A stretch of 64,000 nucleotides of DNA from Desulfatibacillum sp. (GTDB lineage: Bacteria; Desulfobacterota; Desulfobacteria; Desulfobacterales; Desulfatibacillaceae). Both the position numbers and the translations under genes were made by a program. The stretch spans positions 62,001 to 126,000 of the forward strand of contig JAEINP010000003.1 in the NCBI GenBank assembly GCA_016342355.1, given 5' to 3'. A model generated the notes under the pieces. That model had not been told where the DNA came from, searched no databases, and saw nothing but the letters and a program-made list of their open reading frames with translations. Positions 1-9,235 of the stretch are shown here, piece by piece. Position 1 is the stretch's first letter. Every line of letters starts with the position of its first letter.

Positions 1-361
1 ATACCCAAGCAACACCAACAGGGGCAAGGCGTTGGGAATCATGGCTCAAAATCCAGTCTCGGGTAAGAGGATCGGAAATCAGGGTGTGGATCACCTCCTC
101 CGGCCTTTTCGGTTGTGCCTCCAGAATGTCCGCGTAATCTTCTATAACCTAATATGCACTCGGGATTAAGGAGTCTCCCCCATACACGGAGTTTTTGTTC
201 AGATAACGTTCATAATCGGGATTATTGGAGAAAAAAAGCTCGCCTACGCTGGAGGAAATAGTGGCCTGAAACAGATAACGCCCAAAAAACGCCGTGATCA
301 GCAAAAAGAACAGAACAACCACAAGACGATGACGGAGGACAAACCGTATATAGAAACCCAT
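1..361 (-). pseudogene. RND/MMPL-family exporter, degraded and cut by the window edge
   Basis: On the minus strand the segment 361-152 starts with ATG (MGFYIRFVLRHR) and encodes one membrane helix followed by the start of a periplasmic domain containing GELFF, the normal N-terminus of a two-component RND (MMPL-type) exporter. It stops at an in-frame TAG at 149-151. The same frame stays open beyond the TAG (148 down to about 56: VIEDYADILEAQPKRPEEV, typical of the RND periplasmic domain). From 42 to 1 a different frame gives MIPNALPLLVLLG, which matches the conserved mid-protein helix of these exporters. An intact family member has roughly 750-900 residues, so several hundred residues are missing between these pieces. 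I infer a pseudogene with internal deletions, a nonsense codon and a frameshift. It continues past position 1. It lies 1 bp downstream of the histidine kinase gene, so it may once have been cotranscribed with it. Confidence 0.72.
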
Positions 362-362
362 G

Positions 363-3300
363 CTATTTCCTGTCCAGTATGTCTCTGATTTTCTGGGACA
401 ATTGTTCCAGGTTAAAAGGCTTTTGAATAAAACCGTCACACCCCTTTTCCATGATGGTTGTGGCTTGTCCATTGAGGGAATAACCGCTGGATAAAAGGAC
501 CTTCACTTCCGGTTTGATGCGCACCAAATGGTCATACAACTCAAACCCCTGCATTTCAGGCATGATCATGTCCATGACAACCAAGTCGATCTTCCCCATG
601 TTCTCCTTAAAGATTTCCAGGGCCTCGTGGGGTGAGCGAGCCACAAAGGTTTTGTATCCCAAAGCCTGAAGAACTTCATCCCCCGTACTGATGATGACCT
701 CCTCATCGTCAATGAGCAAAATGGTTTCGGACCCCTGCACGATAGTGGTTTCAGCCTCGGTCTCCTCCACAATCGCTTTTGCGGATGCAGGCAGGTAAAT
801 GTTGAAAGTAGCCCCCTGCCCTTCCTGGCTGTACACATTGATGATGCCGCCATGGTTCTGAATGATTCCGTAAGCCGACGCCAGCCCAAGCCCTGTACCC
901 CGGGTGATCTCCTTGGTGGTGAAAAAGGGATCAAAAACCCTCTTCCTAACCTCAGGAGTCATGCCGTCCCCCGTATCCGTGACAGACATCCGGACATATT
1001 TCCCCGGCGGAAGGCAATAGGACCCGGCAAACCGGTTGTCCATGGTCACATTTTCAGAGCGAAGATAGATTATGCCGCCCCCGGGCATGGCTTGCCACGC
1101 ATTGACCAGCAGATTAAGCAAAACCTGTTCAATCTGCCCGTGGTCCACTTCAACCGGCCAAATATCTTCCTGGAGATTTTGTTTGATCCGAATCTCCTTC
1201 CGGGTTCTGCCAAACATGGAGGCGGTCCGGGAAACCAGTTCGTTCAGGTTGGTGACCGTCACCTGATACTTCCCGCTTCGTGCAAAACCCAGCAACTGAC
1301 GGGTCAGGCCCGTGGCGTTCTTGATGTGTTGTTCAATGTTCTTGATACGGGTATAGAGGGGGTCCGAGTCTTCCAGTTTGAGCAGCATCAGGCTCAGGTT
1401 GCCCTGTATGCCCATGAGCAGGTTGTTGAAGTCATGGGCCACGCCTCCCGCCAGGGTTCCCATGGCTTCCAGCTTCTGGGCCTGTTGCAGGCGTTCTTCC
1501 AGCTTCAGCCTCTCCTCCTCGGCCTTTTTCCGTTCGGTAATATCCCTTGTAATGCCCAGGACCCCAACCACCTGCCCCTTATCCCCCCGGATAAAAGTAC
1601 ATGCAGACTCCCCCCAGACAGTCCCTCCATCCCGTTTCAGAAATTCCATGTCCAAAACCAGGCTTCTGGGCTCTGGACCGGGTTGGTACAATTCCCTTTC
1701 CAACTCATCCGCAAACATTTCCAAAACCTTTTGGGTGGATTCCCGGGTTAGCACGTCGGAAAACTCCTGTTCCAGAACCTCCTCGGGATGATATCCCCGC
1801 ATGCGATAGACGGAAGGGCTTACATAGGTCCATTGCAGATTCAAATCCGTGGTCCAGATGACATCGTTGGTGTTTTCGGCAACCAGCCTGTAACGCTCCT
1901 CACTGCCCTTCAAAGCCTTTCCCACAGCGGTTTTTTCCGTGATATCCGTATGTGTCCCTATCAAACCCAAAAAACGGCCGGATTTGTCCGACACCACATT
2001 GGCGCGTAAATCCACCAGGATGTGGCGTCCCTTCTTGGAGCGGGCCATGACTTCGCCGGACCAAAAACCTTGTTCCACAATGCTTTTGGCTATCAGGTCC
2101 CCCTGCTTTGGATCTGCGTACAGGGACATGACCCCGCCAGCATCCATCAGTTCTTTGGGCCTTTTATATCCAAAAAGCCTGGCGAATGCCTCGTTGTGGT
2201 AAAAATGGCTGAATTCCGCATCACACATGGCAATGGCGTCGGAGGAGCTTTCCACAGCCCTCTGGATGAACAGGCTTTCCTCCTCAGCGGCTTTCTGGGA
2301 AGATATGTCCCTTGTGAGGCCCACAACGCCCACCGGAGCCCCCTTGGGATTCCTGAGAAAAGTCGCAGTGGTCTCGGCCCACAGGGGAGACTTGTTTTTC
2401 CGCCGGACCTGCACTTCAAACTGGACAGACCCGGGGGCAGTACTGGGGTTGCTCATTTCCAAGGCGTATTGGGTGTTCAGGATTGTCATCCCGACCGAGG
2501 CCGACTCGGGAGTGAGCATTCCATTAAAACCCATGGACAGAGCTTCTTTCACGGAAAAACCCGTAAGCATTTCATAAGATGGATTTATATGGGTCAGGAT
2601 AAGGTCCAGGTCGGTCGTCCACATGGTAAAGCCTGCGTTTTCCGCCAAAACCCGATATCTTTCCTCGTTCTCTCGCAGCTGCTCCCGGGCCCGGGAGGCC
2701 TTTACAACCTGATCCACCACGAACATAGTCATAAACGCCGTGACTGCCAGAAATCCGTATTCCAGAGTATAAATAAAGGGATACACCCCTGTGGACACTG
2801 CAATATCATTGGCCATGCACAAAAACATAACCAAAAGGGCCAAAGCCAGATATCTGGCTTTACTCTTGGGGCCTCGCCTGAAGAACCGCACACCAATCAA
2901 AAAAATGTACGCCATGCCGATCAGCCCGAAGATGTTGGTCGCAAGCATGACCGGCCCCAGCTCCACCTCATAATAGACGCCAGTAATTCCAAAGGGAAGC
3001 CGCACTTCTTTGATCAAGGAACGGGATAGGGAATAACTCAATTCTCCTGTGGAAAAAAAACCCACAAGCACGCAAAGGACACCCAATGCAGTGAAGACCC
3101 ATAAAACATTGCGCGGCACCATTCGGGTAAAGTCATGGATGAACCATAAAACAAAAATCATTGCTACAAAGACAACGTAAAACTGGGCGCGCTGCCAGGC
3201 CATGCCCTCCGGCAGGGACGTGGAATTATACAATCCTGCGCAGGTAACGCCATAGACCGCAAAGGATATGCAGGTAAGTGCAAAGGTAAGGTTTTCCCTT

Positions 3301-3395
3301 CGACCCCGCATTCTGTCATAAACAAACAGATGAAACAACCCTGAGGACAGGGTTAAGGCAACGGCAGCCACAACAGGAACGGACAATATTTGCAT
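363..3395 (-). CDS. membrane hybrid histidine kinase with three PAS domains and C-terminal receiver
   Basis: Sensor kinase of 1010 residues. The first 230 or so residues hold about seven hydrophobic helices (7TM-type sensor region), followed by three PAS/PAC units between about 240 and 630 (repeated EERYR starts and GLTRDI or GITRDI ends). The HisKA box has the phospho-acceptor His near residue 654 (GGVAHDFNNLL). The ATPase lobe carries NLLVNAWQAM, DTGDGM and GTGLGLA. A receiver domain fills about 890-1010, with Asp near 942 (VVMDMIMPEM) and the invariant Lys in IQKPF. It should autophosphorylate and pass phosphate to its own receiver. No output domain is present, so a phosphotransfer partner or a separate regulator is needed. 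The C-terminal half is strikingly similar to the kinase at 6197-8434. The input signal is unknown. The ATG start has only a weak GGGGCT upstream. Confidence 0.93.
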   Translation of the reverse strand: MQILSVPVVAAVALTLSSGLFHLFVYDRMRGRRENLTFALTCISFAVYGVTCAGLYNSTSLPEGMAWQRAQFYVVFVAMIFVLWFIHDFTRMVPRNVLWVFTALGVLCVLVGFFSTGELSYSLSRSLIKEVRLPFGITGVYYEVELGPVMLATNIFGLIGMAYIFLIGVRFFRRGPKSKARYLALALLVMFLCMANDIAVSTGVYPFIYTLEYGFLAVTAFMTMFVVDQVVKASRAREQLRENEERYRVLAENAGFTMWTTDLDLILTHINPSYEMLTGFSVKEALSMGFNGMLTPESASVGMTILNTQYALEMSNPSTAPGSVQFEVQVRRKNKSPLWAETTATFLRNPKGAPVGVVGLTRDISSQKAAEEESLFIQRAVESSSDAIAMCDAEFSHFYHNEAFARLFGYKRPKELMDAGGVMSLYADPKQGDLIAKSIVEQGFWSGEVMARSKKGRHILVDLRANVVSDKSGRFLGLIGTHTDITEKTAVGKALKGSEERYRLVAENTNDVIWTTDLNLQWTYVSPSVYRMRGYHPEEVLEQEFSDVLTRESTQKVLEMFADELERELYQPGPEPRSLVLDMEFLKRDGGTVWGESACTFIRGDKGQVVGVLGITRDITERKKAEEERLKLEERLQQAQKLEAMGTLAGGVAHDFNNLLMGIQGNLSLMLLKLEDSDPLYTRIKNIEQHIKNATGLTRQLLGFARSGKYQVTVTNLNELVSRTASMFGRTRKEIRIKQNLQEDIWPVEVDHGQIEQVLLNLLVNAWQAMPGGGIIYLRSENVTMDNRFAGSYCLPPGKYVRMSVTDTGDGMTPEVRKRVFDPFFTTKEITRGTGLGLASAYGIIQNHGGIINVYSQEGQGATFNIYLPASAKAIVEETEAETTIVQGSETILLIDDEEVIISTGDEVLQALGYKTFVARSPHEALEIFKENMGKIDLVVMDMIMPEMQGFELYDHLVRIKPEVKVLLSSGYSLNGQATTIMEKGCDGFIQKPFNLEQLSQKIRDILDRK

Positions 3396-3529
3396 GAATA
3401 GAGCCCCGGGCAGGCTTTTATAGCCCCTAAAGCAGATCAGCCAAATTTAGCAAAGATTAACATGCGGTTTGAGGACAAATGGTAACCGGAATCAAACTTA
3501 CCATGAAGCAGGGCTTTTTGTCACCCTTA

Positions 3530-4624
3530 TTAAACCCTTTTTCCAGCCGTTAACTCACTGAGTTCCTTGTCAAAGAGAAAAACGCGATTTTCCCACGCAT
3601 GATAAGCCATAGCTGCTGATAACTGTTGACGATTCCCCAAATAATCACCCGGGTGAGTAAGTATGGCCTCCAGTTTGTTTTCCAGATCCTCCTGGGTGTC
3701 ATACAAATGGGAAGCATGAAATTCCCGGGGAAGCACTTCCGGATAGGCCAACCTGTTTGGAAGCAAAGGCAGACACCCGTACCGCATGGCCTCCACCACG
3801 GAAATGCCAAAATTCTCCTGGTTGGCGGTACTCACCACCACCAGTCCCTTGCTCAGCCACTGAAAATACTCCTCCCTGCTTTCCACAAATCCGAACACGG
3901 CAATCCTATGGGGTATGCGTTCCCTGGCCCAAAGGAACTCCTTGGGTTTGACCTGGAAATTTTCCCCCAGCAAGGCCACGGAAAAATCCACGCCTTTTTC
4001 ATCCAGAGCATATAGGGCCTGGAAAAAGCTCTCCGGATTTTTGTCAAACTCCCACCTATGATTCCAAATGATCAGGGGCGGTTCCCGGGGTTGGGAAAGA
4101 ACCATGTCCCCTCCAGGAAAACGGCAACCAGGCTGAATAACTCGGGATTTATCCAGGATGGCCTGGGTCACCCACGTGGGATTATACTCGGGCATCATGT
4201 TGATAAAACCCGGAAGGGCGGAAAAAAACGAATCAAAATGGGTTTGGGAATTAAACAGAATACTGTCGGCCGCCAGCCCTGTGGTGACATCGGTAAATCC
4301 AAACTGAAAATCCATGCTCTCCCCGGGCGCCAGGGGGTAGGTGATCTGATTTTCGTGAAAATATACCAGGCAGGGAGGCGCCTTCTGGGGATGCAGGGCC
4401 TTGAAATCCGAAAGAGACAGGAGATCCGTGGCAATGATTCCATCATAAGGGGAAAGATCGGGAATTTTTTTTATAAAATGGAGTGCCGCGCCGCGCATCC
4501 GCCATTTCCAGAACCTTGCAGGGAGAGTGGCCAGATGAATTTCATGGCTCGAAGCCTCCACCAGCCCCCGGGCAAAATCCCGATGCGAGCCTCCAAAAAA
4601 CGGCTCCAGGAACAAAAACTTCAT
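3530..4624 (-). CDS. DUF3524 glycosyltransferase, queuosine-tRNA mannosyltransferase (QTMAN/GTDC1) type
   Basis: A 364-residue GT4-like glycosyltransferase. The N-terminus (MKFLFLEPFFGGSHRDFA) and the FHENQITYP and NHRWEFDKNPE motifs are hallmarks of the DUF3524/GTDC1 family. The C-terminal half has the GT-B donor-site pattern EAMRYGCLPLLP. The animal member of this family is known to mannosylate queuosine in tRNA-Asp. Bacterial members are less studied, so action on queuosine tRNA is inferred from the family. Soluble, no signal peptide. It is encoded 50 bp downstream of the acyl-CoA synthetase-like gene on the same strand, although no functional link is evident. A generic sugar transferase role cannot be excluded. 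Confidence 0.8.
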   Translation of the reverse strand: MKFLFLEPFFGGSHRDFARGLVEASSHEIHLATLPARFWKWRMRGAALHFIKKIPDLSPYDGIIATDLLSLSDFKALHPQKAPPCLVYFHENQITYPLAPGESMDFQFGFTDVTTGLAADSILFNSQTHFDSFFSALPGFINMMPEYNPTWVTQAILDKSRVIQPGCRFPGGDMVLSQPREPPLIIWNHRWEFDKNPESFFQALYALDEKGVDFSVALLGENFQVKPKEFLWARERIPHRIAVFGFVESREEYFQWLSKGLVVVSTANQENFGISVVEAMRYGCLPLLPNRLAYPEVLPREFHASHLYDTQEDLENKLEAILTHPGDYLGNRQQLSAAMAYHAWENRVFLFDKELSELTAGKRV

Positions 4625-4674
4625 GGGTTATCTGCTCATTATCTCTTAGTGGGCAAAAAGCCCGCGTTATGGCA

Positions 4675-6069
4675 TTATTGGACACACTGCTTATGCAGAC
4701 CGCGTTGCCTTTGCCATTCATACACCCTGCCGCATGTGGCGGCAGCGCGCTCGGCGGATTCAAAATATGGAATGCCTGCCTGGCAGAATTCCGTGACGAG
4801 GTGACTTTCAAACCCGGGAATATGGAACATGACAAAAGGCTTTTGCGATTCTTTATGGGCTTTAATGATTGAACGAGTCAGTTCCTGATTGGATTCCAGG
4901 GAAAACCCTATGGCGGCCATAATGACAATATCCACATTGGGGTCTTCCGCCATGACCTGGGCCGCCTGAATATACAGGTTGATATCCAGGGACGAGGTCA
5001 TGCCGATATCCACGGGGTTTTTTAAACTGGTGCCTGCCTGGGGCACAAAAGCTGCAAGCCGTTCCCGGGATTCGGGAGACAACTGGGCCAGGGACAAGCC
5101 AAACTTGCCGCAAGCCTGAGCCGCGGAAACCGCTAACCCTCCAGGGCCGGAAATAATGGCCACACGCCGCCCCATCCCCCGAGGCAGCATGGAAAAACCC
5201 ATCATGGAGTCCACCCAGGGTTCAAAACCATCCACGGCAATGGCGCGGGCCTGGGAAACCACCGCCTTCCAGATGCGCTCGTCTCCCGCCATGGAACCCG
5301 TATGGGAGGCGGCCGCTGCCGAGCCTTCGGGATTCAGCCCCATTTTCCAAAGAATGACCGGTTTGGTCTCCGAGGCCTTTTTCAGGTTTTTCAAAAAGGC
5401 TTTTCCATCCCGAATGCCTTCCAGGTAGGCCCCCACCAAACCTGTCTTGGAATCCTGGGCGCAATACTCCAGAAAATCTCCGGCGGTCAGGTCGCATTCG
5501 TTCCCAAGGCTCACTGCAAGTCGAAAAAAAAGCCCCTTTTCCGGCCCCATGCGGCACAGGATATTGGCCAGGGACCCGCTGTGAGACAATACTGCGATGG
5601 GGCCGGACTCGACAGGCAGACCAGGAAAAAATGAAATGCGAGCCTCGGGGCTATACAACCCCATCCCATTAGGGCCAATCAGCCTCATCCCCGCACTCCT
5701 GGCAAGGGTCGCCAGTTCCTTTTCCAGGGCGGCCCCTTCCTGCGAGCCGGTTTCCTTGTACCCGGCGGTGAACAAAACAGCCCCCTTAACGCCCTTTTTA
5801 GCGCATTGTTCCACCGCTTCCCTGGCTTGGCCATGGGGAACCAGAATAATGGCCAGATCCACCGGGCCGGGAATGGCTTCCACACTGGGATAGGTTTTAA
5901 GGCCGTCTATTTCTTCCGTAAATGGATTCACCGGATAAATGGGGCCCGTAAAACCCATACCCTGGATGGCATGGAGAAAAAGTTTGCCTGTTTTCATGCC
6001 CCGGGGCAACCCCACAATGGCCACTGACTTGGTTTCCATCAACGCCTGTATTTGATTTGTAGTTTCCAT
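4675..6069 (-). CDS. ADP-forming acyl-CoA synthetase, alpha-subunit-type protein
   Basis: 464 residues covering the CoA-binding domain (about 10-130, with SVAIVG and IGPNGMG) and the succinyl-CoA-ligase-like flavodoxin domains. A conserved SHSGSLA lies near residue 163. The catalytic phospho-His is expected at about 256 in AASHTGSMAG. The ATP-grasp (beta) half is absent, so this is the alpha part only. Family members interconvert acyl-CoA, ADP and phosphate with acid, CoA and ATP through a phosphohistidine. A beta partner must be encoded elsewhere, because none is adjacent. The window also has a fused alpha-beta homologue at 51690-53777. No strong ribosome binding site is visible before the ATG. 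Confidence 0.87.
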   Translation of the reverse strand: METTNQIQALMETKSVAIVGLPRGMKTGKLFLHAIQGMGFTGPIYPVNPFTEEIDGLKTYPSVEAIPGPVDLAIILVPHGQAREAVEQCAKKGVKGAVLFTAGYKETGSQEGAALEKELATLARSAGMRLIGPNGMGLYSPEARISFFPGLPVESGPIAVLSHSGSLANILCRMGPEKGLFFRLAVSLGNECDLTAGDFLEYCAQDSKTGLVGAYLEGIRDGKAFLKNLKKASETKPVILWKMGLNPEGSAAAASHTGSMAGDERIWKAVVSQARAIAVDGFEPWVDSMMGFSMLPRGMGRRVAIISGPGGLAVSAAQACGKFGLSLAQLSPESRERLAAFVPQAGTSLKNPVDIGMTSSLDINLYIQAAQVMAEDPNVDIVIMAAIGFSLESNQELTRSIIKAHKESQKPFVMFHIPGFESHLVTEFCQAGIPYFESAERAAATCGRVYEWQRQRGLHKQCVQ

Positions 6070-6159
6070 GATTCAATATTTCATTGAAAAGGACGATAAT
6101 CAAGGATAAAAAATGCGTCGCAATAGGTGACATGTGATTGGTTTCACTGGAGTGACATC

Positions 6160-6189
6160 TTGACACGCCTTGCCCAATAGTCGGATAAT
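6160..6189 (+). promoter_or_regulatory. sigma70-like promoter (TTGACA-N18-GATAAT)
   Basis: A consensus -35 TTGACA (6160-6165) and -10 GATAAT (6184-6189) are separated by 18 bp. Transcription would start near 6196, directly at the ATG at 6197 of the following kinase gene. This implies a leaderless mRNA or a start codon further downstream. Confidence 0.6.
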
Positions 6190-6196
6190 ACTTAGT

Positions 6197-8434
6197 ATGA
6201 ATAAGCGCACCACTAATCAACTAAAATACAAGCGATTTCCCTTTCGCCTCTTCAATGCGCCCGGCCTGGACATGGAAGAACGTTTTAGGCGGCGTTTTTT
6301 CGTGTATTTCTCCCTGACCGCCATTCCCGCTCTCTTGGGTTTCGGGCTTTCCCAACTGATTCACAAACAATACCTGTTTGGCGTTTTGGATGCTATCCTG
6401 GCCTTGTTCCTGGTGTTCTCCTTGATAACCGAGGCATCTTCCAAGAGAGGCAGGGTCCTTTTCAGAGTCACCGCCGCATTTGCCGGAACAATCTTTCTTT
6501 TATGGACCAACGCCGGAGGCACGGAAGGCCAGCCGTCCATCGTGATGTGGGCCTTTGTTTACCCACTGCTGACCTTTTTCCTCCTGGGAAAGCGGGAAGG
6601 CCTTGCATGGACGCTCACACTCCTGAGTGGATGCGTGTTTATGTTCCAATTTCCCCAAGTGTTCGGCACATTTCCGTATGTGGGGGAGTTCAAAATCCGC
6701 TTTGTAGCCGTCATGCTCATGATTACCATCGGCACCTACCTGTTTGAAAAAACCCGCCTTTGGTACCGGGACGGCATGCGGGCGGAAGCCCTGCAGCTTG
6801 AAGAGGAAAAGGAAAAACTCGCCCAAGAGATGAAGGAAAGGAACCTGGTTGAAGCGAAATTGGCAAAAGCTCGCGATGACCTGGAAATCCGGGTGAAGGA
6901 GCGTACCCAGGCCCTTGCTGAAAGCGAAGAATCTTACAGGCTGCTGGTAGAAAACGCCCAGGACCTGATTTTTTCCATGGACCGGGAAGGAAAACTTGCA
7001 TGGGCCAATGAATATGGATTGAGCATGTTCGGCTACACCATGGAAGAGGTTCTGGGAAAAACATGGAACGACCTGATTGTTCCGGAAGATTTACCCAGGA
7101 TCGTGGATACTTACAGGCGCATTTTTTCCCATGGCGAAACCCAGGTCTCCGGCCTGGAATTCCGTTGCCTTGATTCTCAGGGCAATCCGGTTTGGCTTTC
7201 CATCAACGCCAGGATTTTTTATGACAAAGACGGAATATTTGAAAGAGAATACGGGGTTGCAAGGAATATCACCCGGCGGAAAAACCTGGAGGCCAAACTC
7301 CAGCACGCCCAAAAAATGGAGGCCATGGGCACCCTGGCTGGCGGCATAGCCCATGACTTCAACAATATCCTCATGGGCATCCAGGGCAGGGTTTCCATTA
7401 TGATGCTCAAAGCCCCCAAGGATGACCCCAACCTCGAGCACCTGAAAACCATCACCCAATTGGTGCACAGTTCATCAGGCCTCACCAAACAACTGTTGGG
7501 CCTGGCCAGAGGCGGAAAATACGACCCCACACCCACAAACCTCAATACGCTGGTTCTCAGGGTGGCGGAAATGTTCGGGAGAACCCGCAAGGAATTGGTC
7601 ATCAAGGGGGATCTGCAAAAAGGCCTGAGCGCTGTGGAAGTGGATCGGGGTCAGATGGAACAGGTTTTCCTCAATCTATTTGTCAACGCATGGCAGGCCA
7701 TGCCCAGCGGAGGCACAATCAGCATGAAAACCGAAGACATGCTCCTGGACCAGACCTTGGCCCTTGCCAACGGCGTAAGGCCTGGCAAATATGTCAAAGT
7801 GACCGTGGCCGACACCGGGGAGGGCATGGATGAGGAAACCCGAAAAAGGGTTTTCGACCCCTTTTTCTCAACCAAAGGCATGGGCCGGGGCACGGGCCTG
7901 GGGCTTTCTTCCGCCTACGGGATCATAAAAAACCACGGGGGGTTCGTCACCATATGGAGTGAGCCGGGCAAAGGATCGTCCTTCTCCGTGTTTCTCCCTG
8001 TCTCCCGCAAAGACGTTCGGCCCGAAAACCGGGGGATGTCTCCCCTGGTCCGGGGAGAGGGAACCATACTCCTGGTGGACGACGAAAAGGACATTGTGAA
8101 CACAGGCACGGAGATTCTGCAATCCCTCGGATACCAAGTGTTGGTCGCCCATGGGGGCAAGAACGCCGTGGAAGTTTATGAGACCAATTATCAGAAAATC
8201 GACTTGGTGATTCTGGATATTGTCATGCCGGACATGAACGGAAACATAGTGTTTGAAAAAATCAAACACACAAACCCGGAAGTTAAGGTTTTGATTTCAA
8301 GCGGATACACCTCGGACGGCAAGGCGGCTGATATCATAAAAAAAGGGGCGAACGGCTTTATTCAAAAGCCGTTCACCGCCGAAGATCTTTCCCAAAAGAT
8401 TGCAGAAATCATGGAAATCCGGTTTTCCCGGTAA
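6197..8434 (+). CDS. membrane hybrid histidine kinase with one PAS domain and receiver
   Basis: The protein has about 745 residues. Six hydrophobic segments (up to about residue 190) are followed by a charged coiled coil, one PAS domain (about 240-360, ending in GVARNITRRK), HisKA with HDFNNILMGIQG, an ATPase lobe (NLFVNAWQAM, DTGEGM, GTGLGLS) and a C-terminal receiver (VILDIVMPDMNG, IQKPF). From HisKA onwards it parallels the kinase at 363-3395 segment by segment, so the two are likely paralogues with different sensor ends. Start choice is uncertain. A TTG at 6170 lies between the -35 and -10 boxes, the ATG at 6197 is at the predicted +1, and another ATG is at 6272. None has a clear Shine-Dalgarno sequence. 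It converges with the DUF4197 gene, leaving a 9 bp gap. Confidence 0.92.
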   Translation: MNKRTTNQLKYKRFPFRLFNAPGLDMEERFRRRFFVYFSLTAIPALLGFGLSQLIHKQYLFGVLDAILALFLVFSLITEASSKRGRVLFRVTAAFAGTIFLLWTNAGGTEGQPSIVMWAFVYPLLTFFLLGKREGLAWTLTLLSGCVFMFQFPQVFGTFPYVGEFKIRFVAVMLMITIGTYLFEKTRLWYRDGMRAEALQLEEEKEKLAQEMKERNLVEAKLAKARDDLEIRVKERTQALAESEESYRLLVENAQDLIFSMDREGKLAWANEYGLSMFGYTMEEVLGKTWNDLIVPEDLPRIVDTYRRIFSHGETQVSGLEFRCLDSQGNPVWLSINARIFYDKDGIFEREYGVARNITRRKNLEAKLQHAQKMEAMGTLAGGIAHDFNNILMGIQGRVSIMMLKAPKDDPNLEHLKTITQLVHSSSGLTKQLLGLARGGKYDPTPTNLNTLVLRVAEMFGRTRKELVIKGDLQKGLSAVEVDRGQMEQVFLNLFVNAWQAMPSGGTISMKTEDMLLDQTLALANGVRPGKYVKVTVADTGEGMDEETRKRVFDPFFSTKGMGRGTGLGLSSAYGIIKNHGGFVTIWSEPGKGSSFSVFLPVSRKDVRPENRGMSPLVRGEGTILLVDDEKDIVNTGTEILQSLGYQVLVAHGGKNAVEVYETNYQKIDLVILDIVMPDMNGNIVFEKIKHTNPEVKVLISSGYTSDGKAADIIKKGANGFIQKPFTAEDLSQKIAEIMEIRFSR

Positions 8435-8443
8435 ACCCTTCCT

Positions 8444-9235
8444 TTACCCCCCAAAATACCCGAAAACCTTTTTCAGAAGATCCGTGGTCCTGGCCGCAGG
8501 GTTTTCCCGGATCTTTTTCTCTTCCTGGGCCATGATGACAAACAAACCGTCCAGAGCCTTGTCTGTCACATACTGATCCAGGTCCGGTGAATAGGATTGG
8601 AGCAAAGGCAGGGAAGTTCCCACCTTACCCATCATGTTCTTGTAATAGCTGGTGACCATGGCCGTATCCGTGGCTTCCTCCACCACTGGTTTGATCTCCG
8701 CAAACAATTCCTCCCGGGTCTTTTGCTCAAAGTACTGGGTGGCGGCATTGTCCTCTCCCTGAAGGATTTTGGCGGCATCTTCCAGGCTCATGGAAGTGAC
8801 GGCCTTTCCCAGTATCCCCGTAGTCTTGGGTACTGCCTTTTCCGCCGCGCGATTCATGCTCTCAACAAACTGGTCCACCAACTTGCCCTGGCCCACTGTC
8901 CTTAAAAGCGATTCCGCCCGGGTCAGCTTCTCGGGCATGGCGATCTTAACCAGGTCATTGCCCAAATACCCGTTTTCCTGTCCAAGGCTGGCAATGGCCG
9001 TATTCACGGCTTGATGCAGGGCTTCCTTGATCCCCGAGTTCATCTCAGAGTCCGACAGATTCGCCCCGGAATCTCCTGCGGCTGGCTGAGAGGACGCTTC
9101 CGACGAAGCACCGGCTCCGGAACTAAAAACTTTCTTGAGACTGTCCGTCCAGCCGCCTAAGGCTGGTGAAATGATCCCTGCAAAAAAAACCAGACTCGCC
9201 AATACAATAGCCAAATGTGTGATGGACTTTTTCAT
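8444..9235 (-). CDS. DUF4197 exported protein
   Basis: About 263 residues. It begins MKKSITHLAIVLASLVFF, a clear Sec signal peptide ending near ALGG. A Ser/Ala-rich linker follows, then the helical DUF4197 domain (GIKEALHQAV, KIAMPEKL, YFEQKTREELF, KALDGLFVIMAQEEKKIR). The domain has no known catalytic activity, and the protein is expected in the periplasm. The ATG at 9235 is preferred over a TTG four codons upstream because GGGAG sits 6 bp before it. It forms a convergent pair with the kinase gene on the other strand. Confidence 0.85.
   Translation of the reverse strand: MKKSITHLAIVLASLVFFAGIISPALGGWTDSLKKVFSSGAGASSEASSQPAAGDSGANLSDSEMNSGIKEALHQAVNTAIASLGQENGYLGNDLVKIAMPEKLTRAESLLRTVGQGKLVDQFVESMNRAAEKAVPKTTGILGKAVTSMSLEDAAKILQGEDNAATQYFEQKTREELFAEIKPVVEEATDTAMVTSYYKNMMGKVGTSLPLLQSYSPDLDQYVTDKALDGLFVIMAQEEKKIRENPAARTTDLLKKVFGYFGG

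Noticed and set aside
149-151. TAG as a pyrrolysine codon in the RND gene
   Set aside because: Hundreds of residues are missing on either side and a frameshift follows, so a pseudogene explains it better than recoding.
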